Shown here piece after piece: positions 52,596 to 61,625 of a DNA stretch of 64,000 nucleotides (within the stretch, counting starts at the first letter, position 1; every line of letters begins with the position of its first letter). Location of the stretch: positions 1 through 64,000 of the forward strand of contig WGMT01000044.1 of NCBI GenBank assembly GCA_016124945.1. The letters are read 5' to 3'. This DNA comes from a bacterium. Lineage in GTDB: Bacteria > Chloroflexota > Anaerolineae > Caldilineales > Caldilineaceae. A model generated the notes under the pieces. That model saw nothing but the letters and a program-made list of their open reading frames with translations, was not told the origin of the DNA and did not search any database. The position numbers and the translations under genes are program-made.

Positions 52596-54880
52596 GGTGC
52601 TGTGGTTGCGGTAGATGTCGGGGTTGTTGTGGGCGTAGATGTGGGTGTAGACGGATCTGTCGGTTCCAGCGTTGCTGTGGCTGTCTCAGTGGCTGTTGCT
52701 GTTGCTGTCTCAGTGGCTGTGGCCGTTGACGTCGGCGTCGCCGTGAGTGTGGGTGTGGGCGACGGCTGGTTTAGGATGTAGGGCAGGTAGCTGTCCTGTG
52801 CTTCTTGGGTGGCGGTGGCTGTTGCCGTCGGCGTCGGTGTGGCGTTGTCGCAGGCGAGGACAGCCACATCGTCGAGAAAGCTCCACAGCCTGCCGCCGCT
52901 GCCGTTGTTGTAGACGTTAAAGTAGAGGACCAGCGTCCGCCCTGCGTAGGCGGTGAGATCGAAGGTGCGCTGTCGCCATTGGCCGTTGCCTGCGCCGATC
53001 TGACGATCAAGGGTGGCCACGGTGGCGAGGGTGACAGGGTTGAGCAGGCGCACTTCGCGGGCGTCGAAATTGTCTCCGTTGCCGTTGGGCTGTTCCCAGT
53101 AGGAAAGCAGCACAGCGCTTGGCCAGGAGGGGATTGTGATCTGCTGGTAGATCGTGGAATAAGAAAGCTGGTTGTTGACCGTGTCGGGTACGCCGGCGCG
53201 GGCGGCGTGGACGCCTGTCTGTACCGGGCTGTCGACGATGACGCCGGGGAACGCGCCCGAAAAGGCCCACACCGGCGAGGACGTCTCCTCGAAGCCGCCG
53301 TTCAAAACCAAGTCGAGGCAACCACCGGGCATGCCGGTGGCGGTGGCCGTCGGCGTCTGTGTGGGGGACGCGGTGGTTGTGGCGGTGGGCGTCCCCGTTT
53401 GGGTGGGTGTGCCGGTGGGTGTGGGCGTGACACTGGGATCGACGATGCCTGCCTGTTCGGCAATCGACGCCAGCGCCGTGCGCGCAATGCGGGCCACGTA
53501 GTCGAGATCAACGCTGCCGATGCGGTCGTTGCTGGTATGGTAGTAGGGGCTGCGGTCGCGCGGAATGGCGTCGGTGAAGAAGTTCTCGATGACCAGGAAG
53601 GCGGCGTAGTTGTTGTCCCAAAAGGCGCGGTGATCAGAGAAGCGGCTGGCGCTGGTTGTCTTACGCTCGAAGACCAAGCCCTGGCCGTAGCGGTTGCTGG
53701 CGTCGATGAAATCAAGCGCTAGCTGGTTGGATCGCGGGTTGCTGCTTTCGGAACCGGTGTGCAGTTCGACGACACGGTCGCCGTTGCCGTCGTAGCCGAT
53801 CATGTCGAGGTTGATGTAGCCCCGAATGTCGACGCCGGCCTGGCGCAGGCTGTTGGCGTAGACCAGGCTGCCCCACTGTCCTTGCTCTTCACCCGAAAAG
53901 TAGACAATGCGGACGGTGTCGCGGAAGTTGTATTCTTTGAGAATGTCGGCGATGAGCATGGTGGAAGCGACGCCGCTGGCGTTGTCATCTGCGCCGGGCG
54001 CGGAGATGTAGGGGATCTCGGAATTGGTGTCAAAATGGCCGCCGATCACCCAGATGCGTTCAGGGTTTTCGCTGCCCACAATGTCGGCGACGACGTTGCG
54101 CCCACTGTATTGATTTCCCGGCGAACAGCAGGTCCACGGTGCGTAGGACGGGTTCAACCCCAGCGACTTGAGCTGCTCGAAGAGATAGACTTCGGCGTCG
54201 GCGATGCGTGGCGAAAAGGTGTAGCGGGTGACCAGATTAGTGGTTTTGTCGGGCAAGGTGACGGCATCTTCGCCGCTAAGTTGGCGGATCTTGCTTTCGA
54301 GCTTCTCTGTTGTGATCTGCGTAAGCAGGTTTTCGATCAGTGGATTGGTTTCGGCGACGGTGCGCGGCGGCGCAGTCTGCACAGCAGGCGCGTTTATGGG
54401 GACGCGCTGCGCACCAACGCGGGCGACGGCGATTCCCTGCGCTGGGAGCGTTTCGAGCAGGTGCAGTTCGTCTTGCGCGGCGAGGCTGATCACCAATTCG
54501 TAGCCGCCGTCGAAGAGGATCTGTCCATGCGCGGCGGCGAGTTGACGGGCACGATCTGGTTCGCTCTGTGCTTCAACAAGGTAGTAGGATTTGCCGCTTG
54601 TGTCGGCGTCGAGCAGAAGAACACGCGCGCCTGCAGCGGTCCATACGGTAGATTGTTCCATGGTGCCGGATGCAACGACCCTGGGTAGTGGACTGGCCAA
54701 CTCGCTGTGGCGCGTCAGGTTGGGGATGGCGGCAAGATCCGTTCCTTCCACCAAAAAAAGCTGTGGGCCAAAGGTGGCGTCTTGCGCCAGAAGATGCCGA
54801 CCAATCTGGGCAACGAACAGGAATCCGACCACGAGGAAGGTGATGACAATCAAACTCTGCTGCTTCGGGGAGAACAGCAT
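52586..54880 (-). CDS. Secreted M28-family aminopeptidase-like zinc peptidase with Pro/Thr-rich linkers
   Basis: 764 residues. N-terminal signal or anchor (about 8-32). The M28 domain (about 195-490) shows VIGGHFDTN (first zinc His), APGADDNASGVAST (bridging Asp), FSGEEQGQWGS (catalytic Glu pair), NLDMIGYDGNGD and YYHTSNDRIG (last His). Then a T/P-rich linker, a carbohydrate-binding-like beta domain (about 535-690: NGGFEETSSPVWAFSGAFPG; WSFLDDVAVLAC), and a second long TAT/PT-rich tail that may span the cell envelope. It probably removes N-terminal residues from peptides outside the cell. Confidence 0.9.
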   Translation of the reverse strand: MLFSPKQQSLIVITFLVVGFLFVAQIGRHLLAQDATFGPQLFLVEGTDLAAIPNLTRHSELASPLPRVVASGTMEQSTVWTAAGARVLLLDADTSGKSYYLVEAQSEPDRARQLAAAHGQILFDGGYELVISLAAQDELHLLETLPAQGIAVARVGAQRVPINAPAVQTAPPRTVAETNPLIENLLTQITTEKLESKIRQLSGEDAVTLPDKTTNLVTRYTFSPRIADAEVYLFEQLKSLGLNPSYAPWTCCSPGNQYSGRNVVADIVGSENPERIWVIGGHFDTNSEIPYISAPGADDNASGVASTMLIADILKEYNFRDTVRIVYFSGEEQGQWGSLVYANSLRQAGVDIRGYINLDMIGYDGNGDRVVELHTGSESSNPRSNQLALDFIDASNRYGQGLVFERKTTSASRFSDHRAFWDNNYAAFLVIENFFTDAIPRDRSPYYHTSNDRIGSVDLDYVARIARTALASIAEQAGIVDPSVTPTPTGTPTQTGTPTATTTASPTQTPTATATGMPGGCLDLVLNGGFEETSSPVWAFSGAFPGVIVDSPVQTGVHAARAGVPDTVNNQLSYSTIYQQITIPSWPSAVLLSYWEQPNGNGDNFDAREVRLLNPVTLATVATLDRQIGAGNGQWRQRTFDLTAYAGRTLVLYFNVYNNGSGGRLWSFLDDVAVLACDNATPTPTATATATQEAQDSYLPYILNQPSPTPTLTATPTSTATATETATATATETATATLEPTDPSTPTSTPTTTPTSTATTAPSG

Positions 54881-54936
54881 AACATTGTCCTTTCCGGCGC
54901 GTGCACCCGGTGATAGCCCAAGTTGACGAGTACGAC

Positions 54937-54956
54937 AGCAGTGCCTGGCACTGCTC
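54937..54956. repeat. Dispersed palindrome, copy 3 (without the flank)
   Basis: agcagtgcctggcactgct is a perfect 19-base palindrome sharing the agtgcctggcact core with copies at 20871 and 22434; the cgggtac flank is missing. It lies between the M28 gene start and the amidotransferase-like gene stop. Confidence 0.7.
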
Positions 54957-55002
54957 GGCGCTTAAACACCGCCCTCCCAATCTTCAATCCTCATTCATCT
55001 CT

Positions 55003-55920
55003 TTACAACTGCGCCACCGTGGCCTTGTCGCTGCTGCTGCCGATGTTGTTGTCTGTACTTGGCGCAAGGACGACGATATTGGCCAGGCCGGCCCAGAAGC
55101 GTTCGCGCCAGCCGTCGGGCACTTCGGCGCGCCACGATCCGGCGGCGGCAGTGACAAAGCGGCTGAAGAGATCGGCGCTGTGTTGATCGGTTTTGGCCAA
55201 CTCTTCGGGGTGCCATTGTACACCGAGCACGTAAGGCAGAGTTGGACATTCGAGCGCTTCGGGTAGGCCGTCGGGCGCGGTGGCGACAATGCGCAGACAT
55301 TCGCCCAGCTTTTTGACACCCTGGTGATGCATGGAGTTGATGGGATGGGTGTTGCCCAGTGCCTGGGCCAGCCGACTGTCGGGCTCGATGGCGATGTCCT
55401 GGGTGATCTGGAAGCGCTCGAACTTGGGCGGGTAGTAGTCGTGCTTGTCGAGGTCGGGGCGCTGGCTGTGAATGTCCTGGTAGAGCGCGCCGCCACAAGC
55501 AACATTCATTACCTGGACGCCGCGACAGACGCCGAAGACGGGCATGCCTTTGGCAATGGCGTGGCGGGTGAGGAAGAGTTCGGTGCGGTCGCGTTCTTTG
55601 TCTACGGGGCCGAGTTGGGGGTGACGCTCTTCGCCGTAGTTGGCCGGGTCTATGTCTTCGCCACCGGGGAGGAAAAGACCGTCCAGCGTGGACAAAATGC
55701 CGGCCAGGGTAGCTTCGCTCATGTTCAGCGGAATCAGGACAGGCAGCGCGCCGCGTTTTTCAAGTTCGCGCACGTAGGTCTGGTTCATAATGTACATGGG
55801 CAGGCCAAAGAAGCGCTGTGAGCGTTCACGGCCAGTGGGGACGCCGATGAGCGGGCGTTTGGGGAGTTCCGTCCCCTCAGGCGTGGGCAAAGTGTCCTGG
55901 TTACGTATTTCTGTGTCCAT
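55003..55920 (-). CDS. Class I glutamine amidotransferase-like hydrolase (peptidase C26, PuuD-like)
   Basis: 305 residues. Nucleophile Cys132 in FGVCRGVQVMNV, His237 and Glu239 in VQWHPEE; GLFLPGGEDIDPANYGEERH is the typical gamma-glutamyl hydrolase (C26) segment. E. coli PuuD uses this fold to split gamma-glutamyl-GABA. The C-terminal ~50 residues are extra and low in motifs. AGGAGA lies 13 bases before the ATG, a little far. Exact substrate unknown; no putrescine genes are near. Confidence 0.88.
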   Translation of the reverse strand: MDTEIRNQDTLPTPEGTELPKRPLIGVPTGRERSQRFFGLPMYIMNQTYVRELEKRGALPVLIPLNMSEATLAGILSTLDGLFLPGGEDIDPANYGEERHPQLGPVDKERDRTELFLTRHAIAKGMPVFGVCRGVQVMNVACGGALYQDIHSQRPDLDKHDYYPPKFERFQITQDIAIEPDSRLAQALGNTHPINSMHHQGVKKLGECLRIVATAPDGLPEALECPTLPYVLGVQWHPEELAKTDQHSADLFSRFVTAAAGSWRAEVPDGWRERFWAGLANIVVLAPSTDNNIGSSSDKATVAQL

Positions 55921-56151
55921 CGAAACTGTCTGTCTCCTAAAATTTTTCTTACATTTTCAATTCGGCGGTTGGGCTGCATTATAGGCCAGCGGCGTGGTGC
56001 TTGGCAAAAGATCCGAAGATTGAGACCCCACAAAGCATCATGCCTTTGACACCTCGATCTGTGCATGCTAGACTGCGCGGCAAAAGGCAAAATTGGTCGA
56101 GTCGGTGCGCCGTACCGCGCACGAACTGATTCGTTAACCAAGTGGTGCCTG

Positions 56152-56184
56152 CGCTGTGCCGTGCACTGACGGGTACGTCCCGCC
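56152..56184. repeat. Dispersed palindrome flank, copy 4
   Basis: gcgctgtgccgtgcactgac followed by gggtacgtcccgcca: the palindrome is degenerate but the flank gggtacgtcccgcca is well kept (compare gggtacatcccgcca at 22451-22465). It lies just before the DUF2723 gene. The rest of 55921-56193 shows no gene. Confidence 0.65.
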
Positions 56185-56229
56185 AATTGCCGGTTGTCTC
56201 ATCATCCCATCATCTTCATCGAGCGTCCA

Positions 56230-58239
56230 TTGACCGAATCACCCAGTCACCCAGTCACCCAGTCAAAGATCGCCGGTGTTGCCCTGCTCGTCGCTGCTGC
56301 GGTTCTCTACTTCGCGACGTTGGACACGGGTCTGTTGCCCCGCGAGTTACAGGGCGGGGATCTGATTACGCATCAGTACGCACAGGTGCAGGCGCGGCCC
56401 AGCAACGCGCCGGGCTATCCGCTCTACACCATGGGCGGCTGGCTCTGGTTTCATAGCTGGCACACCGTGCTAGGATGGATCGGCAATGCCATGCCCAATC
56501 CAATCCCAATTCTAAGCAGTTACAGCCTGGTGTGGGCGTTGGCTGCGCTGGGCTTTCTGTATGCGATCCTGCTGCGGCTGAGCCGATCCACGCGCTGGCC
56601 GGCCGGGCATTGGCCGCTGGCTTTTGCAATCAGCGTCTTTTTCGCCGTTACCTATTTTTTCTGGTATTACGCCACCACAACCGAACAGTACAGCAGCGGT
56701 GTGGCGCAAACGCTGGCGATTGTCTACTTTTATCTACGCTGGCGCGAGGACTTGCCCACAAACCCCTGCCGCGCCGACAGGCTATTGCTGCTCCTGGCCT
56801 TCCTCTGCGGCATTTCGTTGGCCCACCTGGTGACCGTGGCCATGATCGTGCCGCCACTGGTGATCGTGGTGCTGTGGACGCAACCATCCTTGCTGCGCCG
56901 CCCCAGGATGGTCCTCGGCGCGGTGACAGCGGCAGCGCTGCCTCTACTTGGCTACATCTACGTCTATGTGCGAGGGACGGCGCACCCCCAGTGGTGGGGC
57001 GCGGGCACGTGGGCTTCGGGCAACGAATGGTTCTGGTCTTTCCTCCTCACCGCACAAGGGCAAGACGAACTAAGTTGGGGGCTGGAGCCGGGCGCGCCCT
57101 TCTTCGGCAACGGCTTCCCCGAGCTAATCTGGCAGGAACTGAGCGCGCCGATCCTGGTCGTGGGCCTGATTGGCATCGCCCTGTTTGGGCGACGACAGAC
57201 GAACCGCCAACCTGATCCAATCGACGCTCGCCTGACTTTTTTGCTCTACGGCACCCTGCTGCTCTATCTCGTTCTCTGCTGGGTGGCCCGCTTCGGCAAC
57301 TGGTTCCAGGTGATTTTGCCCGCCTACCCGCTGATCTTGTTGGGGCTGCTGCCTGTGGGGGAATGGATCGAACGTCGCGCCGCCTTAGTGCGTCCTGGGT
57401 TGGCGGTGTTGCCGCTGCTTTTGCTTACCGTGGCTGTGGCCTGGCGTGTGGACGCGTCTTTGCCTGCTGCCGATAGCAGTCGCCGCCCAGAAGACACGGC
57501 GTTGATCCGCCCGGCGCTGCTGCTGGATCAAACGCTACCACCCGGCGCAGCCCTCTTCGCCGAAACCGACGACGCCCTGGGGCTGCGTTACCTCATCGAC
57601 ATTTGGGGCATCCGCTCCGACTTACAAGTCGTCAGCAGCCCTCAGGCCGACGCCCTCCTGGCCGCCGGTGAACCCGTTTTCGCTGCGTCGACAGCGTCGG
57701 CGTTGCTCCGATCCGAGCTCGTCCTCTCCGCGCCGGTGACGGTCCACGCGCAGACACCTGATTGGGTGATGTTGCGAAGCGGCGATCCTCAGCCCGACGG
57801 CCCGCCCGCGGTGACGCTGGACCGAACCCTGGGCGATAGCATCGTCCTTGCGGGGTACAGCCTCACCCACGGACCCGATGGGGCGCCCGTGCTCCACGAG
57901 ACTGCGCCCACAGTGGATCTAAGGCTGTTTTGGCGCATTATTGAAGACGACGGACAACAGACGACGGACGACTGGGCGATCAGCGTGCGTCCTCTGCGCG
58001 AAGGGGTGCTGGTGGTTGGCGCAGATGGCGGGCCGATCCAGCGCGACAGTGTCGGCCCTGTACAGGGATTGCGCCCGTTTGGCGAGATTGTCCCCGGCGT
58101 CCTCGTGGCCGATGGTTATCGCCTGCCCGCAGAGACACCGTTTGACGGTGTGCAGGTTGTCCTTTACAGAGCGACTGAGGGCGGCTTCGAGAACCTGGCT
58201 GCCGTAGAATTTGATGTGGAATCTGAGTTAGAGAAGTAA
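56230..58239 (+). CDS. DUF2723 membrane protein (glycosyltransferase-C-like)
   Basis: About 669 residues. GGDLITHQYAQVQARPSNAP followed by GYPLYTMGGWLW is the DUF2723 signature, a group related to polytopic protein O-glycosyltransferases. About ten membrane helices fill residues 15-430; the C-terminal third is soluble and beta-rich (AVTLDRTLGDSIVLAGYSLT). The start is unclear: the frame is open from TTG 56194, TTG 56230 is the next candidate, and neither has a good ribosome-binding site; the tandem word cacccagt (three copies, 56240-56263) lies at the extreme N-terminus. Confidence 0.8.
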   Translation: MTESPSHPVTQSKIAGVALLVAAAVLYFATLDTGLLPRELQGGDLITHQYAQVQARPSNAPGYPLYTMGGWLWFHSWHTVLGWIGNAMPNPIPILSSYSLVWALAALGFLYAILLRLSRSTRWPAGHWPLAFAISVFFAVTYFFWYYATTTEQYSSGVAQTLAIVYFYLRWREDLPTNPCRADRLLLLLAFLCGISLAHLVTVAMIVPPLVIVVLWTQPSLLRRPRMVLGAVTAAALPLLGYIYVYVRGTAHPQWWGAGTWASGNEWFWSFLLTAQGQDELSWGLEPGAPFFGNGFPELIWQELSAPILVVGLIGIALFGRRQTNRQPDPIDARLTFLLYGTLLLYLVLCWVARFGNWFQVILPAYPLILLGLLPVGEWIERRAALVRPGLAVLPLLLLTVAVAWRVDASLPAADSSRRPEDTALIRPALLLDQTLPPGAALFAETDDALGLRYLIDIWGIRSDLQVVSSPQADALLAAGEPVFAASTASALLRSELVLSAPVTVHAQTPDWVMLRSGDPQPDGPPAVTLDRTLGDSIVLAGYSLTHGPDGAPVLHETAPTVDLRLFWRIIEDDGQQTTDDWAISVRPLREGVLVVGADGGPIQRDSVGPVQGLRPFGEIVPGVLVADGYRLPAETPFDGVQVVLYRATEGGFENLAAVEFDVESELEK

Positions 58240-58291
58240 TCAGGTGATAAGGGCGCCTATTCCGAAACCCAATCACCAATCAGCATTCCCC

Positions 58292-58326
58292 AAAACAAAA
58301 AGACCGCATCCCTTGCGGGGCGGTCT
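58292..58326 (-). terminator. Terminator of rplI
   Basis: On the minus strand AGACCGCC..., loop, GCGGTCT followed by TTTTTGTTTT (plus strand 58292-58301 is the A run; stem 58301-58307 with 58320-58326, with an inner ccc/ggg pairing). It is 25 bases past the rplI stop. Confidence 0.85.
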
Positions 58327-58350
58327 CTTCGTTCTTGGGGAACAGCCGGA

Positions 58351-58920
58351 TCAGGCGACTTCTTCGGCCTCAGCCTGTGCTTCTGCGTTTTCTTGCATCA
58401 GATCATTGGCTGCCGCTTTTGCCGTAGCAACATTGTGCCGCTTTTCGGCATCTTCCCAGGTTTCGCCTTCGCGTACAACAGCCACCGCAAAAGTAGCGTT
58501 GACGTCTTGCATCAGGCGAATCGTTACCTGGTGAATGCCCAGGTCGCGGATTGCTGCATCGAGCAACACACGGCGTCGATCCACTTCGAATTCCACCAGC
58601 GCTTCCAGCTTTTCGGCAATCTCGCTGCTGGTGACCGAGCCATACAGGCGATTGTTGTCGCCCGCCCGCACCTGGAACAGAAGGCGCTGCTGGCTGATGA
58701 CGGCTGCCTGTGCCTGGGCGTTGGCCCGTTCCTGTGCCCGCTTGCGTGTTGCCGCAGCACGGATACCGTCTGCCTGCTTCAGCGCTGCCGGCGTCGCGGG
58801 AATCGCTTCGCCACGAGGGAGCAAGTAGTTGCGGGCAAACCCAGCGGCGACGCTATGCACCTCGCCGGCCAACCCCAAATTGATGACATCTTCTTTCAAC
58901 AAAATTTTCATACGCGCCAT
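58351..58920 (-). CDS. rplI: 50S ribosomal protein L9
   Basis: 189 residues, longer than the usual ~150. KILLKEDVINLGLAGEVHSV, followed by AGFARNYLLPRGEAIPAT, is the N-terminal RNA-binding domain; the long central helix (AAATRKRAQERANAQAQAAV) and the C-terminal domain (LYGSVTSSEIAEKLE; IRDLGIHQVTIRLMQDVNA) are complete. The extra 35 residues are an acidic, Ala-rich tail (NDLMQENAEAQAEAEEVA). AAGGA lies 10 bases before the ATG. The gene stands alone, without rpsF, rpsR or ssb. Confidence 0.95.
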   Translation of the reverse strand: MARMKILLKEDVINLGLAGEVHSVAAGFARNYLLPRGEAIPATPAALKQADGIRAAATRKRAQERANAQAQAAVISQQRLLFQVRAGDNNRLYGSVTSSEIAEKLEALVEFEVDRRRVLLDAAIRDLGIHQVTIRLMQDVNATFAVAVVREGETWEDAEKRHNVATAKAAANDLMQENAEAQAEAEEVA

Positions 58921-59110
58921 AAAGCGTCCATCCTTCCAGTTCGCATCCGGTACACAACATTACCATTGTACGCGCAAGCCCAGTATTTGCCAAATTTCAA
59001 GGGTGCGTATCGACAATGAAGTTTCGCCGTGGGTTTGTCGTGTAGCGTATGTGCTCGACAATTGCTCTTCGCTGTAGCAAACTGAGGGTAGCAAACTGCG
59101 GACAGCGGCA

Positions 59111-59177
59111 ACCTTCCGGGAAGGGGTCAAGACGGCTACGCCGTTCATTTCATATTGCAGACCCCTTCCCGGAAGGT
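59111..59177. repeat. Perfect 18-bp inverted repeat with inner hairpin
   Basis: accttccgggaaggggtc (59111-59128) is the exact reverse complement of 59160-59177. The loop contains gacggctacgccgttc, itself self-complementary. It lies in the 357-base divergent gap between rplI and the first SH3b lipoprotein gene; nothing else is recognisable in 58921-59277 apart from the candidate promoter. Confidence 0.85.
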
Positions 59178-59242
59178 CAATCTCGCGCATAGATCGGCTG
59201 TCCTCTTTTATCACCTAGGTTTGGGGAGCGATCCCGATTTCG

Positions 59243-59251
59243 TGGTATACT
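59243..59251 (+). promoter_or_regulatory. Candidate extended -10 promoter
   Basis: TGGTATACT matches an extended -10 (TGnTATACT). Transcription would start near 59258, 20 bases before the first possible start codon of the SH3b lipoprotein gene. No clear -35. Confidence 0.5.
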
Positions 59252-59277
59252 CCATGCGTTATTCTGTTTGATATTCC

Positions 59278-60549
59278 TTGTTTTTTGTCTTGCGTCGCGA
59301 TGAGCAATCTCGCCCTGAAGGTCCTGTGGAACCACTTATCCTATCCCATCGTTGGTTTTTAAATCGATTGAGTCGTCGTCGACGCCCATTTTCGGCAACG
59401 ATCTTGCTGCTGGTTGTTTTTCTCTTTGTTTTGGCTGCCTGTGACAATCAGACCCCAGCGCGCTCACCGGCGCAGACAGCAGAGACGTCGTCTACGGCGG
59501 ATGGGCAGTCCTCAGCGATGGGGCAAATACCTGTTGCGCAACGCTCGACGCCTGTGCCCACACGGACGCCTGTGCCGACCTTCACGCCAACGCCCGAGGA
59601 CCTGCGGCCCCTGGTGATCATCACGCCGCCGCAAGAGCAGACACCCGGCGTGATCATTGTGCCGCCCGGCATGGAGGCACAGGTGATCCTGCCCACGCCG
59701 ATCCCACCCACCGAGACGCCGACGCTGCCGCCGCCGACACCGATACCACCGACCGAAACGCCGACGCCGACACCTACGTTTACGGGCACGCCCACTTCGA
59801 CGCCGACGCCCTTTGTTGAGATCGAAAGCGGCCTGATCACGCTGCGTTCCGGTCCTGGTGTCAACTTTCCATTGGTGGCACAGCTTGGCCCCGATATCCC
59901 GGTGACGCTGGTTGGGCGCAATCCTGAAGGAAATTGGTTACAGATCTGCTGCATCAACGGTGCAGATGCGTGGGTGGCGAGGCAGCATGTGGTCATTTTT
60001 GGTGACATCACCAATGTGCCCCTGGTCAATCCCGGTCCGGCGCCCACGCCAACCGAAACCGCCACACCGACGGCTACCGCCACGGCAACGCCCTTCCTCT
60101 ATGCATTTGAACGGGCGGTCGGCCCGCAATTTACACCGACAAACAACGAATTCCTGACCATTTATGTCAAGTTGTTTGTCGGGCCGCTCAATCAAAATGA
60201 GGTGCCTGCCGAAGGGTACTTCCTAGAAGTTGAGTTTGAAGGTTTTGATCGTCCTAGCCGCTATGAAGAAACACCCAGCGGCGATGCTTGGGACTTCAGC
60301 GCACCACTGGGGGCGGGCAATCGGCTCCAGTACAATTTAAAGTACGAATATCATCCAAGCAATGTCAACCAGCCGCCTTTGCCCGGCACCAACGCCACGC
60401 CCACGGCTGTGCAGCTCATCGGCGAGGGCACGTGGACAGTGTGGGTGAAAGATGGCGCGGGCAATCAACTTTCAGATAAGGTGAGTTTTACAACTGCGCC
60501 CTTCAATACCAACCGCGAAATCTACATTGCCTGGCAGCGCGTACGCTAG
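59278..60549 (+). CDS. SH3b-domain lipoprotein A
   Basis: Up to 423 residues; the start is uncertain (TTG 59278, GTG 59326 with GAAGG four bases upstream, or a later TTG), since no ATG fits. RRRRPFSATILLLVVFLFVL with lipobox LAAC marks a lipoprotein. After a long PT-rich linker (TPVPTRTPVPTFTPTP and PTETPTPTPTFTGTP) comes one bacterial SH3 domain (LITLRSGPGVNFPLVAQLGP ... GNWLQICCINGADAWVARQH), a second PT linker, and a C-terminal beta domain (GEGTWTVWVKDGAGNQLSDK). SH3b domains usually bind cell-wall peptides. It is followed by a paralogue in the same direction. Confidence 0.82.
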   Translation: MFFVLRRDEQSRPEGPVEPLILSHRWFLNRLSRRRRPFSATILLLVVFLFVLAACDNQTPARSPAQTAETSSTADGQSSAMGQIPVAQRSTPVPTRTPVPTFTPTPEDLRPLVIITPPQEQTPGVIIVPPGMEAQVILPTPIPPTETPTLPPPTPIPPTETPTPTPTFTGTPTSTPTPFVEIESGLITLRSGPGVNFPLVAQLGPDIPVTLVGRNPEGNWLQICCINGADAWVARQHVVIFGDITNVPLVNPGPAPTPTETATPTATATATPFLYAFERAVGPQFTPTNNEFLTIYVKLFVGPLNQNEVPAEGYFLEVEFEGFDRPSRYEETPSGDAWDFSAPLGAGNRLQYNLKYEYHPSNVNQPPLPGTNATPTAVQLIGEGTWTVWVKDGAGNQLSDKVSFTTAPFNTNREIYIAWQRVR

Positions 60550-60597
60550 GGATTTGTTTTTGCGCTTTTGTACCTACTTTCGAGGAGACTGATTATT

Positions 60598-61620
60598 GTG
60601 ATTCGACGAACGCTACTGCTTGTGCTCTTGTTGGCTGGGGCGCTTGTCTTTGCGGCCTGTGGGCCGGAGGACGGCGAACCGGTTGCTGTGGCCACCCGTA
60701 CTCCACGCCCTACATTCACGCCGACACCCTTTCAAGCACCCGCTCAACCAGTTGAACAGGCACCCGTTGCCGAGCAACCAACGGCCGTTGTGGCCGCCCC
60801 GGTAGATACGCCGGCTAATGCCCCGGCTAATGCGCCGGTAGTAGAAGTGCTACCAACCGAGCCGCCGGCTGAAGCGCCGACCAACACGCCCGAACCGGCA
60901 CCGCAAGAAGCCAAGGCGGTGATTAACAGCCCTGCCGTCAACGTGCGTAGCGGCCCTGGCACAGAGTACAGCCTGGCAGGCACAGCCGAGCGTGGCGCAG
61001 AACTTACAATTCAGGCCAAAAACGCAGCCGGTGACTGGTGGCAGGTTTGCTGTGTCAACGGGCAGATCGTCTGGGTCGCCGCCTTCCTAGTCGACACTTC
61101 CGGCCCAGTGGATGGTATGGCTGTTGCCGCCAATATCCCTGCGCCGCCGCCGCCCACGGCAACACCGATACCCCAGCCCGCTGCACCTGCTGCCCCCACA
61201 GCGACGCCTGTCCCTGCGCAGCCGGCAGAACCCGAACAACCACCTGCGCCGCCTGCGCCGACTTTTCGGCTAAACAAATCTGGTTCTGTAGAACCGCGTC
61301 CCAACTCAAATTCTTATGTGTCGTTCTTCGGTTGGATCTGCAAAGGTGGCTGTCCTTCGGAGGCGGTGGGTGGCTACAAAATGGTTGCCGAAGGTCCTGC
61401 CGGGCGTATAGAGACTGTCTTTGAGCCGAGTACGCTTGTGGGTGATCCTGGATTGGAAAGCGAATTCTGGTACAACGCCAAGTTAGAAACGCCCAACACC
61501 ACACCGGGCACTTACCGTGTCTGGGTGGAAGACATGGGGGGCAATCAGGTGGCGGAAGCCTGGGATCTCGTTGTGCAAGGCAACATTCGTACCTTCTTCC
61601 CCCGCTGGGTTGAGCCATAG
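60598..61620 (+). CDS. SH3b-domain lipoprotein B
   Basis: 340 residues from GTG 60598 (GAGGAG nine bases upstream). Signal peptide RRTLLLVLLLAGALVFAAC with lipobox FAAC. A Pro/Ala-rich linker, an SH3b domain (AVNVRSGPGTEYSLAGTAER ... GDWWQVCCVNGQIVWVAAFL), a second Pro-rich linker and a C-terminal domain similar to that of the preceding protein (TYRVWVEDMGGNQVAEAWDL). The two proteins share the layout and the unusual adjacent Cys pair in the SH3b domain (QICCING, QVCCVNG), so they come from one duplication. It ends five bases before the glycosyltransferase gene. Confidence 0.88.
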   Translation: MIRRTLLLVLLLAGALVFAACGPEDGEPVAVATRTPRPTFTPTPFQAPAQPVEQAPVAEQPTAVVAAPVDTPANAPANAPVVEVLPTEPPAEAPTNTPEPAPQEAKAVINSPAVNVRSGPGTEYSLAGTAERGAELTIQAKNAAGDWWQVCCVNGQIVWVAAFLVDTSGPVDGMAVAANIPAPPPPTATPIPQPAAPAAPTATPVPAQPAEPEQPPAPPAPTFRLNKSGSVEPRPNSNSYVSFFGWICKGGCPSEAVGGYKMVAEGPAGRIETVFEPSTLVGDPGLESEFWYNAKLETPNTTPGTYRVWVEDMGGNQVAEAWDLVVQGNIRTFFPRWVEP

Positions 61621-61625
61621 GCCAC

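Noticed and set aside
53759..54688. 309-codon plus-strand open frame opposite the M28 peptidase
   Set aside because: Antisense to a well-supported gene; composition is that of a reversed Pro/Thr/Gly-rich frame and it has no family motif.
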